Below are positions 38,401-50,400 of a stretch of 60,000 bases of DNA, piece after piece. The stretch spans positions 17,603,001 to 17,663,000 of the forward strand of contig NC_079875.1 in assembly GCF_029227915.1 (NCBI RefSeq), given 5' to 3'. The position numbers and the translations under genes are program-made. The first letter of the stretch is position 1. Every line of letters starts with the position of its first letter. The notes under the pieces are model-generated. The model ran no database searches. It had not been told where the DNA came from and was given only the letters and a program-made list of their open reading frames with translations. Source of the stretch: Hydractinia symbiolongicarpus. Taxonomy: Eukaryota; Cnidaria; Hydrozoa; Anthoathecata; Hydractiniidae.

Positions 38401-41400
38401 CGACAGGAAAAGAAGTGGAGAGCTTATTGAATCAAACAAAGGTATGTGTATTTCTCTGCTTGTATAAGTTTGTTTTTACTTTTCTTCGTGTTCCAGTGTG
38501 TGTAGTTTGGACCTTGGCATAAACCATGCCATGTAAAGTAGTATATACATGTGATGTGTCCTGACAGTCCTATGCATTACGGTATATGAAGAATGTCAAA
38601 AGTCTTTTAAGAAGCCATATTATCTTGATGTAAAAAACGAAAGAACATCTAGCCGGGTTTTTTACTTGACATACTTTGTCAGATTTCCATGCGTTTTCCA
38701 GCAATCTAGAGGTGCTAATTTTCAAAACATTTCTCACGTGCAAAACTAATTTGTCCTCGAGAAGACACTATATTGAAGTCCCCCTAAAAGGAAATTGCTT
38801 CTTAAGACACTGGACCTAGACTGTTCTGTTAGGAATTTTATTTTTTGCATATGAATAATTTCTTGATGTATGTTAACCAAATATTTCATTGTGAAATGAA
38901 CTGTAATACATATTGGCAATTTTCTTTTAGAGTTATATTGATTCGCAAAGACAGTTTATAATGGCAACTGAAGATGAACAGAACATCATTCGAACATTAT
39001 TGGCACAAACTGATACGTTTTACAAACAGACACAGGGAGTTTATGAGGTATGTATTTTCAAAGTATCAGTTATATTTGGTTCGAACCTCGTTGTCAAAAT
39101 CGTCTAGATGAAATTGTTTGGATATAAAATGTTGATTTTATATCCAACCTCAGTTTTGTCCTTCTAAGGAGCTGACTTATATTCAACAGCTCATTGTATC
39201 TTTTTAGTTTTTGTATTGATAAGTTTGTTTGACTTGCATTTTTATAGAGTGACAAAACCTTATATTGAGACCTTCTTAAAATATTCTAAATAATCTCTAA
39301 TTTGGACACAAAATATTGACTACTCCTAAAAAGTTTTCAAATGTCTATTCTGGTATTCCTTTTTTTAAAGCAGTTTTTTTTATTGCTACATGTTAAAAAA
39401 AAGATCAACCAATGTGTATTTTAAGTGTTAGGTTAGGTTTGTTTTCTCCTAAAAAAATTTTGAAATCTCCTTCAATATAAATTCTGTCGGAGACTAAATT
39501 TATATTTGTTTACATTAAAAGCTATCTTTATACTACCCTGTGCCATGTTATCAATTTAATGAAGCAGGTAAAAATAGGCAAATTAAGTTATAGAAACATT
39601 GTTTTCCTTGTCTAGTGCCTGCGTCTTGTAATTATTTGATAACCTCTTTTTTATAATATCTTGTTTTTTATCTTTAGCAAATTCGTATGCACACCCAGAC
39701 TATTACTGGTGGTATCGAAGTCATGTTTTTACCATATGTTCCGCAAAATAGCATTGTACGAGTGAATGTTTTACGGGGCTACCATCTTGTTCCTCGTGAT
39801 TATCCATCATTAAAATCGGACCCATATTTTAAACTTTCAATATTTCCGAGATGGTTTAATCAAGGGCCTTTGGAATCAGCACCTAAAACAGGTTTGAATG
39901 TTTTTCCAGCTTGTTATATATATTTTTTGTGCAAAATTTTATTTTCGATTTATTTTTTTTGTTAACCCCTGTGTTGTTACAGTTGATTCTTAGTATTGGT
40001 CAATGTAGCATTAAAGAAGTTTTAACACTGCGAAGAAGGGTCGATGGAAATACCATAATGTCCTAGTATTTCCTGCCTGGTTGTCTTCCTGCAAAAAATT
40101 CTTTGCATTTATTGGTCCAAAATGTCAGGGAAAATTTCAAGGAGAATTATTGTTGAATGTGTCATAGAAATCTTTTTTTACAATTGCTGTTTTACATTCT
40201 GTTTTAATTTCTCTGCATTTTTCCAAATGTTTGCAAAACTTTTATATAATAATACGATACGTTTTAGCTACATTGGATCCAACTTGGGACTGGCCAATTG
40301 GCGGAACGTACACATTTTTTATCACGCCAGAACAAATTCAAGTTACCAAGCTTATTATTTCCCTTTACGATTACGATGCAGATAATTCTGATGATTTCAT
40401 GGGTGAGGTTGTCATCAATCTGGCTGACATCATGCCAATTAAAGACATGCAAAACACGTACACGCTGACTGCACAAGTGAAAGAACTTTCATTTTATTGT
40501 CTGCCATTTTGTTTATACCTTTTCAAGCTTTAAACATTTTGGGCTAAGAAAGTAAACAAACCGAAAACCGAAACTCTTTAGGAACCGTATTTAGCGAGCA
40601 ACTAAATATGTCCCTTCTTCTGCGTAGTTATCGTTGTCATTTTAATGTGATGTTGTTACCATTATCCTAAAGAATTATGATGTAGATACCTCTAGTAGCA
40701 AGTGTCTTCTGAAAGTAGGTACAGTTCGTGAAAACTGTTCTAGTTGGCTCTTTCCAATGGTAAATGTGTTTTTAGTTTAGGGTAATTCACAAAAGATCAT
40801 GTTGGCTGTAAATTTAACTTGTCCTTTCCTTCCCAAAAGATTAAAGAATTGCAAATAAATATGAATATATATTATTATATCTCTTTAATAATAGCCGTAT
40901 TCCGTCTGTCTGTCTCTGCGCGGACCCCCCGCTGAGTTAGAAGAACGTGCTACGGAAGCACGAATATCAAATGCGATATATTTTATCCACTTTGTTGCGA
41001 CGGGTAAATATAAAGGATGGGCGAACCCATGGATTTTTCCACGGGCTAACGACTAGTTTTTTATGATGTAACACTCTGTTTATTATTTCTTTAATATTAA
41101 TTTAATTTACTTTTTTGATTTACTTTTTTAGCATTACACTGAGAGATGGTCTTCAAGTTATCCTGGTGCTGGCGAAAATGGTTTGCTCGACCTTCAAAAC
41201 ATGTTGCGTCAACAAATAAATGTTGTGGAATCTTTACTGACTGAAGTCAATACAGTACATGCTACTGCTAAGTCGCACGCTAACAGCTTGCAAACACAGG
41301 CTCAACTGCTGACCAGGTTAGAGTTTGTTGGTTTTAAAATTTACCTTTCTGTGTTTACTAATGAGCATGTTTCTGTCTAAAATGGATGAATAAGTCGCTA

Positions 41401-44400
41401 GCATTGGTTGGTTGACGAAGAAATCAATGACAATAGCAGGTAGTTGGAAGAAGGAATACTTTTGATCGCCCTTATAGGATAGGTCCATCCGTATCTAATA
41501 CTATTGTAAAGGGAATACTATTAGAAGGATTCTAGATTTTATACCAACGTCAGATCACTGCAGCATTTAAAAGACACCAAACCCTTAGGAATTAATTAGT
41601 GATAGAAAAATTGAAAGTTGCTCTGAAAATGAATTCCGAAATAACCAATTGTAATTTTCCACAGGCTATTCCTTAAAAAGGTAATAATTTAAGTTTTTGT
41701 TTTAGTGAGTTTGACAAGGCAAAACAATATGCTGCCAAAGCTGTGAACGCAGTCAACACATATAATGAAATATACAGACTGATCAATTCCTCGCTCGAGG
41801 CTGCTGTGGCGGCTAATACATCCGTACAATCCATTACAAAGATTGTAAGTGGTTATACTCTGATACTTGTCTAATGAAAGAGTGTAGTTAGTCTTGGAAC
41901 GCAATATTGATAGTTAAATGACATTGTTTCAGCTCAATGGTATATCTGTCACCTCGTTTACTTCTCAAGCAAATGCTGAACTACTTACAGCTCAACAGTT
42001 TTTAGCACAAACGAAACAACGAAATGTAACTTATGGATGTAAGCTCTTGTTTATTCGTTCGGTTGTTCGTTCTTTATTTTTTTATTTATTTATTTATTTA
42101 TTGCTTTATTGTCTTTGATATTGTTGTGTTGTTGTTATTTTCTGCTCTCTTTTTTTGGTTTGTTTACTGATCTATAATAATGTTAATGGGTATCATTTAG
42201 CTTTGAACCTTCTCCTGCAATCTGAAACTCTTGGCAGTGCTGGCGTGCAGTCACCTCCAAGATCAATAATTCAAATCAATGGCATTGATTACCATCCACA
42301 TCTCAATGGCCACAGTGTATTGTTGGTCAATTACAGAACGGGTGCTGTCGAGCAAGTTCAAAACTTTCGCACTGATATCAATCCCACTGCTGCTGTGATG
42401 TATGATAGATTCCTGCAACAAATACAAAGTAATAGATTGTTTTAATCTTACACAATTTTATGAACTTTTGCATCAAATTTGTTTTAAAGATTCGTTTTTA
42501 CATCCCTAACGACTCTTAAGGCCATAACCACTGAATTATGAAGTCACACTGCACTGCACAGGCCACAAAAAGGAGGGGGCTACTTTTTGTCAGTCTTAAT
42601 TATAGTGAAATCCGCTCAACCAACCAACGTTTTCACCTAAAAATCCCCTAAAAAATATTATCAGCAGTACTTCCGGGAGACCTATCATTTACAACCCCCA
42701 CGAGCAGGACTTAACCAGAAAAGCCTCAGTTCCTGAGCACAATGCTGCTCGACTAAGCCACTGCTGCCTAACAGGATAAAGAAAGGTTTCAGTAATTCAA
42801 ACGAACAGGATATGCGCAACATTGTAAGCATTAAAAAGATGACGGAAAAGTCTTGAGAGGGGGTGGGGTGTCCCCGTTTTCACGATAATCCAAAATCTAG
42901 GATAAGTTTAAATAGTATCATAGCTTTCGATGATCATTTTTTTATGTTTTAGCTGGAAAGGTAGTTATTATTGTCAAACAGGGATCTGGCAGCATAGCTA
43001 CACAGTACCGCAACAATATCATGAGCCGTCTGTTAGAACTGGGAGGGCAAGCACCTTTCTTTAGTGGACATCGAGGCTCATATATACTTTTGGGTTATCG
43101 AAGACAAACTGGTGATATTGTTCCTTGGATTGCACAAGTGGCGAAACTAGAAGGTGCAGGAGCATCGGAACTGCGACGCACAGTCCAGCTAAAGTGTATG
43201 TAGATTCGAATTGTGGGGTTGGCTTGATTTTCTGTGCCTGTATACTAAATTCAATTATACCTATTTTCTTATAAGATAAACCTTCGTGAGTCAATTCAGA
43301 AATTCAAGTAAATTTTAACTTCATCACTCCCCTTCCACGGTCTCAATGTTGTAAATTCAAAACATTTGCCAAGGAAGTGCAAGTCCAGGCTCCCTCTCCC
43401 ATCTGTTTTCCCAGCATCCTTGATAAGGGCCCTCCCTTATCAAGAATGCTGGGAAAACAAGAAGAATGCGGAGGTAATCCGTGAATTTATTAGTCCTCGA
43501 TTGTAGAGCCTTTAACATAAAAATAAAAATAGCGTACTATACTAAATTAAGACCGCCTTTACATGGACCCAAAATGAAGTTCCAAACAAAGGTGTCCGCT
43601 ACATAGAGGTTTTGTTATGGGAGTGTGACTGTCACTTCATCTGTTCCTGAAAAAAGGGTCCGTTTTGGTTGTATAGAAGTGCCCATCATAAGAAGATTTC
43701 GTTTGTATAAGCTATATAAAAATTCTCTTGTCACTTGTTCTTTTGCTGGCTTTTTACTTGAAACGATCAAGTGTTTGCTTGCTAAGTTAGATTATTGTAT
43801 CAATCAAAACAAGGTTTAGTTTTCATCATATTTGTCGTATGATCTTCATGTCGTTTTGTACTAAGGTGTTGTGTTTTTCTAATTCTTGTTTTTGCACTTA
43901 TTTATATTCGACCACTTCAAGCTGGCTGTTGTTTAAACATTGATTCGTGCCTCGTGGTGCCTATAAAAAAATGGCTATCGAATTAAATTTAGTTGGTCTT
44001 CAACACACGCTTAATTTGGATAAGTTTTCTATTCCTTAGCTTGATTTAGGTGTGTTTTTTATTCCTAGCGACGCTGCAACAACTTCTATATACAGCCAAC
44101 ACAACCTTCCATGCTGCTCTCCCTCAGTGGAACGAAATCAATCGTCTGTTCCCTGTTTTAAAAGTCAGCGTTGCTACTCTTCTGCAGGAATCGTCAACGG
44201 GTAAGTTATTTACCGAACCAGTTATTTTTCCGTGGATACGTCTTCAGGCCTGTTAAAAATTTTGTTATGACGTCTGTTTCCATGGTGATTCATCGGTTAG
44301 CAGGTAGTCAGGAAAAAAACAGATAATTTTCTTTTACTTCACATATCCTTACCAACATTTCTAAAGTCATTTTTTAACCTCTTTATGTTCCACCGTTTTA

Positions 44401-47400
44401 GCCTTTTTCAGGTTCGAAAATATATTATATATTTTTGACGTCATCTTGGACTTCATGACGTAACCCAATTTTTTATTTAAATTTTTCTCCAATGTGCTAA
44501 CAAATATTTGTGCCAATCTTTATAATACGATGTCTCCTTCGTCCTTTTCGAAGACGAGAAGGGCTTTTCAGAGCTGACAAAAAGCCCGGCCTGTATAGGA
44601 TTAAGTCCTGTTTGTATTTCCGTATTGTACATTAGAAACCGAGTCTTTTCAGTGTTAGAATCCCGTTTTGTTGTTGTTTTATCCGTTTTTAGATTTAAAT
44701 CCCTCTATAAAAGCTTGTTGAATAAATTTTCGTTTTTGAGTATCATTTTTTAGCTCATCTGCTTAGACATTATAGGGAAAGTAACGCGACAAAAGTTGTC
44801 GAAACCAGTTGTGCGATAACAACGCAATCGAAAAAGTTGCTCGTTTTCGCATGCGCTTTTCCGCTGTAACAGTTGCAATTTTGATAGCATAACCTAGACA
44901 AACATTACATTTCGAGCCCGGCGGTAGAGTGTGCAAGTAAACATTAAACCTTCTAGCACGTTCAGTCCCGAGTCTAACGTTTCACATCTCCTTCATGTAG
45001 CTTCAGTCGTCCAAGCAGCTTTGGAAGCCGCAAATGTCGTCATCTCGCAAGCTGTTTCGTCAGCGTCGCAAGTGTTACGAGAAACGCAAAATCTTCTCAA
45101 CAACGTGAATGATTTGACTTCGAAATACAACTACCTCGTGTCATCTTCAGCCAACATTACCAGCACACTGAACGCGGGACAGACAGTTGGTAAGTTTGAA
45201 ATAGTCAGCCAATCATGTTGCGCGATTTTTATGTAAGCCAAGCAAATCTGTGTTTTGTAAGGATTAGTACCGAAGATTTTCTTAGCTAATTAGCTAATTT
45301 GAAGGTAATGAAAAAAAAATAGGAAATGACTAACTTACATTAAGATCTCGTTTTTAACTAAAAGAGAAATGGCCAAACAGAACATTAATTTTTCCTAATT
45401 GAAAATAAATCCATAATTAATTTTGACCTCACATGTTTTGAGTAAGTAAGTCTTTTTAAGCTATTTTTTTAATAATGAATGATTTATACATTTTCTTTTT
45501 CTCTCTCGCGCATCCTGAAGTTCGTGCATTTTTGTGCTCTTGGTGAATTTTAGTATAGGTGTATCCACATTACCCTTTTTTAACACAACATCTTCCTTTT
45601 TCGTTCCTCCAACTAGTCACACAAGCCGAAACAAAGGTACAGAGCCAGCAAAGCAACCTGCTCCAAGCCGTCAACATGCAAGCCTCCTTCGCCATCATTA
45701 ACCAAAACATAGAGAACAAACAGTCAGAAATGAATTCGAAGCTATCACAACTGCAATCAATCGCTTCTCAGATGCCGTTCACCATCGAATACAAACAGCG
45801 TGCGCAGTCCACCTTCTCACTACGTGGGGTCACTACCCTTACACGTATGATGTTCACAGTCGTGCAGTTTGATGTGCTAGTGAAAAGTTTGAACGGTATT
45901 CTGTGGTATTTGTTCTCAAATACAAATCTAATGGTGAGTACGAATGAGTAATTTTTATTTTATTTATTGCATCCCATAAAAGGGAACCTCTCAATATAAA
46001 AGCTTATGTTTTCGTATCAGAAGGTTTTATAAGGGTTTCTGAAGCATGGGAAATAAATGTGGGTTCGTATAGTAAAAACGTTATATTGAAGATTCGTTAT
46101 GTGGAGAGTATACTGTATATTTATTAAATTTAAGTAATGAGTTTCCAGGCTTATCTTGGCCAAGACGTTTGAGGCAGAGACAGTTTTTGTTAATTTACGA
46201 ATGTGAAAAAAAGCGACATATATTTTACCAGCGCGTAAACCAGGTGAAGATCGTTGAAAATTATTTAGTGGCACTCTCCAGCACGTCCGCGCAACGAAAT
46301 AATGTCAGGAATCACGAAAGCATAGAAATTAACGGTAAACGGTCATGCTGACGTCAACAACAATTAGCACAACATAAACGTTCCGACTTAAACTGATGGC
46401 TAAGTCCACTCTAAACATAAACAAGTAAACTTTAGCAAGTTCAAGATGCGTGAATTTAATATAGAAATAGCCAACGCAATTACTTTGTGGCGACAAAATT
46501 CAAAATTAGCTGTCTTCTCTCAATGTATTTGACCAAGATTGTAGCTCGAATTTACTATAACAGCTTTTGCAATGTTTTCTATGTGTAACATGGCCTATAA
46601 GCGATTATGCTGTGTTTACATTTAGACTGGCACTATGGGTTTGTACATGAAAAACGGTTACATGTATTTTGTTTACAATCTTGGATATGGTGACGTTATC
46701 GGTAAAAACTCAATGCAGCTTGCCATTGGTCGATGGTATACTGTCCACGTGACCAGATCGGGAATCGAGGCGTTTTTTATTCTTCGTGACAGCACAGGTG
46801 TGTGGTTTTTTGTTTTATTTTACTTTAGTTTCGCGTTATTCTGGTTATCTTGCTGAAAAACTTATGTTGTAAATATGTTGCATTCAGGTTTTTCCTCAAT
46901 GGTCATGATGAAATCAGCCTATGTTGGTGATGTCCGTTACATGAGCTTCGATGTGAACAGCCGATGGTATTTAAATGGTTTTCCTAGCGGCTTTATGGTA
47001 GGGAAACATGTTTGTTTGTTTTTTTTCATTTTGTCTTTGTCCTTTTCATGTGTTTATTTGATATTTCTCTTCTAGATACTTTTATATTATTCCTCTGTTT
47101 TTTAATTGATTTTGTTGTTATGAATTTCACATTCGTACTTTGTGGTTATATATATGATACTGGTACACAGATAACCCAAAGGGTCGTATGATTTTTGTAA
47201 TGTATTCATTAAAGTTAAAACAACTGAATGAACTTCAATCTCAAGTAATGACTGGTGAAGCTAGGCACTTGTGTTGAATGGTAAAGGCGTATATATGATG
47301 AGGATGTATATAACGCTATATAAGTCTTTACATGCGTAATGTATAAAACATATATAAACATATATAAAATTAGGCATGTGTCTACAATTTAAATTGATTT

Positions 47401-50400
47401 TTTTCCTTCTGAACCTATAGACTCAACTTACAAGCACTTACGGCAGTTTTTACGGTGTTTACGACAACTTTTACTTAAATGGAGTATCGTACAATTTATG
47501 GAACAGTTTCGACTTCAGTGGGCAAACAATTTACGCGAATTATCGATTCAGGCTGCCTCCAGCAAGCAACGGCTCCGCTGTGACTTTCTTTGGGAACGGC
47601 TATATACGACAGAGAGTTGGCACATTCTTAGTCAGTAATAGTTTCTCGTCAGTGCAGTTAGAATTTCGTACGCTGAAAGATAATATCGTCATTTTTGGTG
47701 TGACCGGCCAAACTGGAAGCTTTATTTACGGCTTGTATATTTTCGGCGGAAAACTCATGTTCCAGTTTGCCACAAGTTTGGGGAGCAACATCGCCATTAT
47801 CACTAATAAGTGAGTTTTTTTGTTTTTGTTCCGAGTTATGCAATCTAGGCCTGAGTTGTGCCAGCTAATATCGAATAGTAAAAAGAGATGTTTATCTTAG
47901 CATATGTCGACATCCATATTGCACCATCTTGGGCAATATTTTTTATTTTAATAAATAAAAAAATTAGTTAGCATTGGATGAAAAACCAGAATTAACATGC
48001 TAGATACAACTGTGTTAAAAAAGTCGTACCGGGTATCTAGCTAGACGGCTATTTACATCTTAACCCACAAACCTTTTTTGTTTAGTAATTTTTACAACAA
48101 CGGGGACTGGTATCGAGTCATGATCTCTCGGAGTGGTGTAAACGCGACACTAAGTGTGCGATCTTTAAACCCAGCACATTTGCAGCTTTCTGAGTTAAAG
48201 ACAAACTACATCGGCGTGACTAACCTACCCACAGGAATCGCAATCATCTTCGGCTCGACTTCAACCAACAGGTTAGTAATTTTTCGTGCATTGTGTAGAT
48301 GGAAGTACCTATAAATGTTTATTTTAACATTCCAACTAAGACGTGCATCTTTGTTATGGTTTTCTTATTTGTATATCTATAGTCCCGTTCCTCCACCCGT
48401 CAGCGGTAAATTTGCTGGCGATATGCGATATGCGTCTTTCAGTGATGTCACAACCGGGAAGTTAATCCATCGCAGTTTCTTATCGTCGCAGTACCTAATC
48501 GAGGAAAAAGATACAAGTTATTATGGGATGATAAATGGGCAGGTACAAGTTGTTTGTTTGTTTGCTTGTTTCTTTGCCTGCCTCTCTGTCTGGTTGTATA
48601 TTTAATTTTTATAGCGCACTTTCTGGGTAATACACCAGGTCACCTGTCATTGGTAAAGGATTCAGTTGGCCAAGCCTTCTATCGGCTTGATGTATATTTA
48701 ACCAGAGATTGTAAGAAACACAAAATGAAAACTTTTTTTAAGCTCCTGGTTGTAAAACTCGGACGATTTAACTTTCTTAGCTTCTGGTACTTAGTGTAAT
48801 CAGGATTTTTTAAAGCAGTGCAGCCGTTTTGCTACTACGTACAGGGTATTCCTGCAACAAAATAAACAGCATGTGTATGTGAAAATATATTAACAAAATA
48901 AAAAAACAAGATTTTAAAAGGAAAGAGCGTAGCTGCACGACACAGAACAGACATATAACGAGTTTACAATACATTCGACAACCACTCTCATTTATCACTT
49001 TGAGCACTGAAGCAGCAGAATGATCGTTAGCTTTGTGCCTTGGTCAAATTACTGGGTAGGAATCGAACCTACGACCTTGACACTGTTTAATGTCACGCTC
49101 TACCAACTGAGCTACCAGTGAGGACCAAGACAGTTAGTCGACAGATCAAACCGCTTTTTAAGTACTCATTGAGACAAAAGAGAAGTGGTCATCTGAACAT
49201 TACAAACAAATGTACAACCACCACCGCTTCCCTTTCAAATATACAAAATATACAACGTGTGTGAAATGTTTTTAAAATCGGGAGGTGTCCAAAAAGACAG
49301 CTTCTTTCTGTAATGTCTGCGATGTTGCACAGATTGTGTCCAGCATAGCAGCAAGCTTTTGTTTTTCTGCTAAAAGTTTTTTCTTTCCAACAAAACGCCA
49401 GCGTTGTGCAAGCCTTCGCTCAATTTTTTCAATATCAACTCTGATTTTTTTTTCTACTGTATCCAGTTTAGTAACTGATTTTTTGATTGATTTACCGACA
49501 GTTGTCTAAAGAGGAAGTGTATTAACAAAAAATCTAGAATGAAAATAAACTTCAAGGGAAGATCGTTGAAACTTTTTCAAGCTTCCTCGTAAGCGTTTGA
49601 TTTTTACGGCGCCATTTGTATCTTCGCTAATTTAAAAAAAGGTTACGAATAGCAGATATTTTACAAACTTACTTTTATGTCAATCACACCGGCTTTGATA
49701 CAAGAAATCTCCTTCTCTTTCTCCCGCAGCTCGACTTCCTTTCCACTAAGAACCAATTTGAGCAACTCAACTTCTGCAATTTTCACTGCAACAGCCTCTT
49801 TCTCTTCCAGTAACTCCAGCTTTGTTGTTTTGTGTTTTTCAATCAGCTTTCTCATGGACTTCACAAGAACGGTTTTCTTCTTATCAATGATGATGGTAGC
49901 TTTGCGGAAACTGTGAAACTTTTGCCTCTTGTTGGTTTTTATCAAAGTAAAATCCTCGCAATAGGACACCTCATCTGAAAAGGAAACTTTTCTGGCTTTG
50001 TTGTTGTTGACAGCTTCATCTGTATCGAGCATTTGTTGTCCCTCCAACTGATCACTCTGTGTTTTTTTCTTATTCAAGAAAGATTTTATGTTCTCGTGTT
50101 CACCCTTTTCCGTAGCTTCGCTTTTACCACCATCTTGATCTTCTTCCGAAGGCTTTCCTTTTACTTCCTCTTCTCCTCTAGGTACTTCCCATGGCTGTTC
50201 AGCTTTAACCATACGTTTATCTACAATTTAATATATTTTGTAATGAATTAAAGGTTCATTTTTTTTGTTCTATAAGGAACTGAAAGTCCCTACTTATTTA
50301 TGTAGATAGGTTTTATCGTAAGAACTATTACCTCCGCTCAGATCTTTCGCCGCTTCAATATCGGCAATCATCTTCGACATGTTGTCATACTTCATCGTCA

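Larger units (their letters stand above)
35806..45780 (+). other. Laminin coiled-coil region (domains II/I), exons 22-37
   Basis: Residues about 992-1880. Heptad-like sequence, for example LKNVKQDLNLTKNLSNLQAE in exon 22, with most early introns in phase 0. The segment is about 890 residues, far longer than the 570-600 usual for an alpha chain; subtracting the C2 (141) and ILEI (157) inserts leaves about 590. This part should form the three-stranded long arm with beta and gamma chains. Confidence 0.8.

Noticed and set aside
43405-43458. Calling the intron 34 hairpin a microRNA gene
   Set aside because: The loop is only 4 nt and the stem 25 bp, with no evidence of processing; a foldback repeat is at least as likely.
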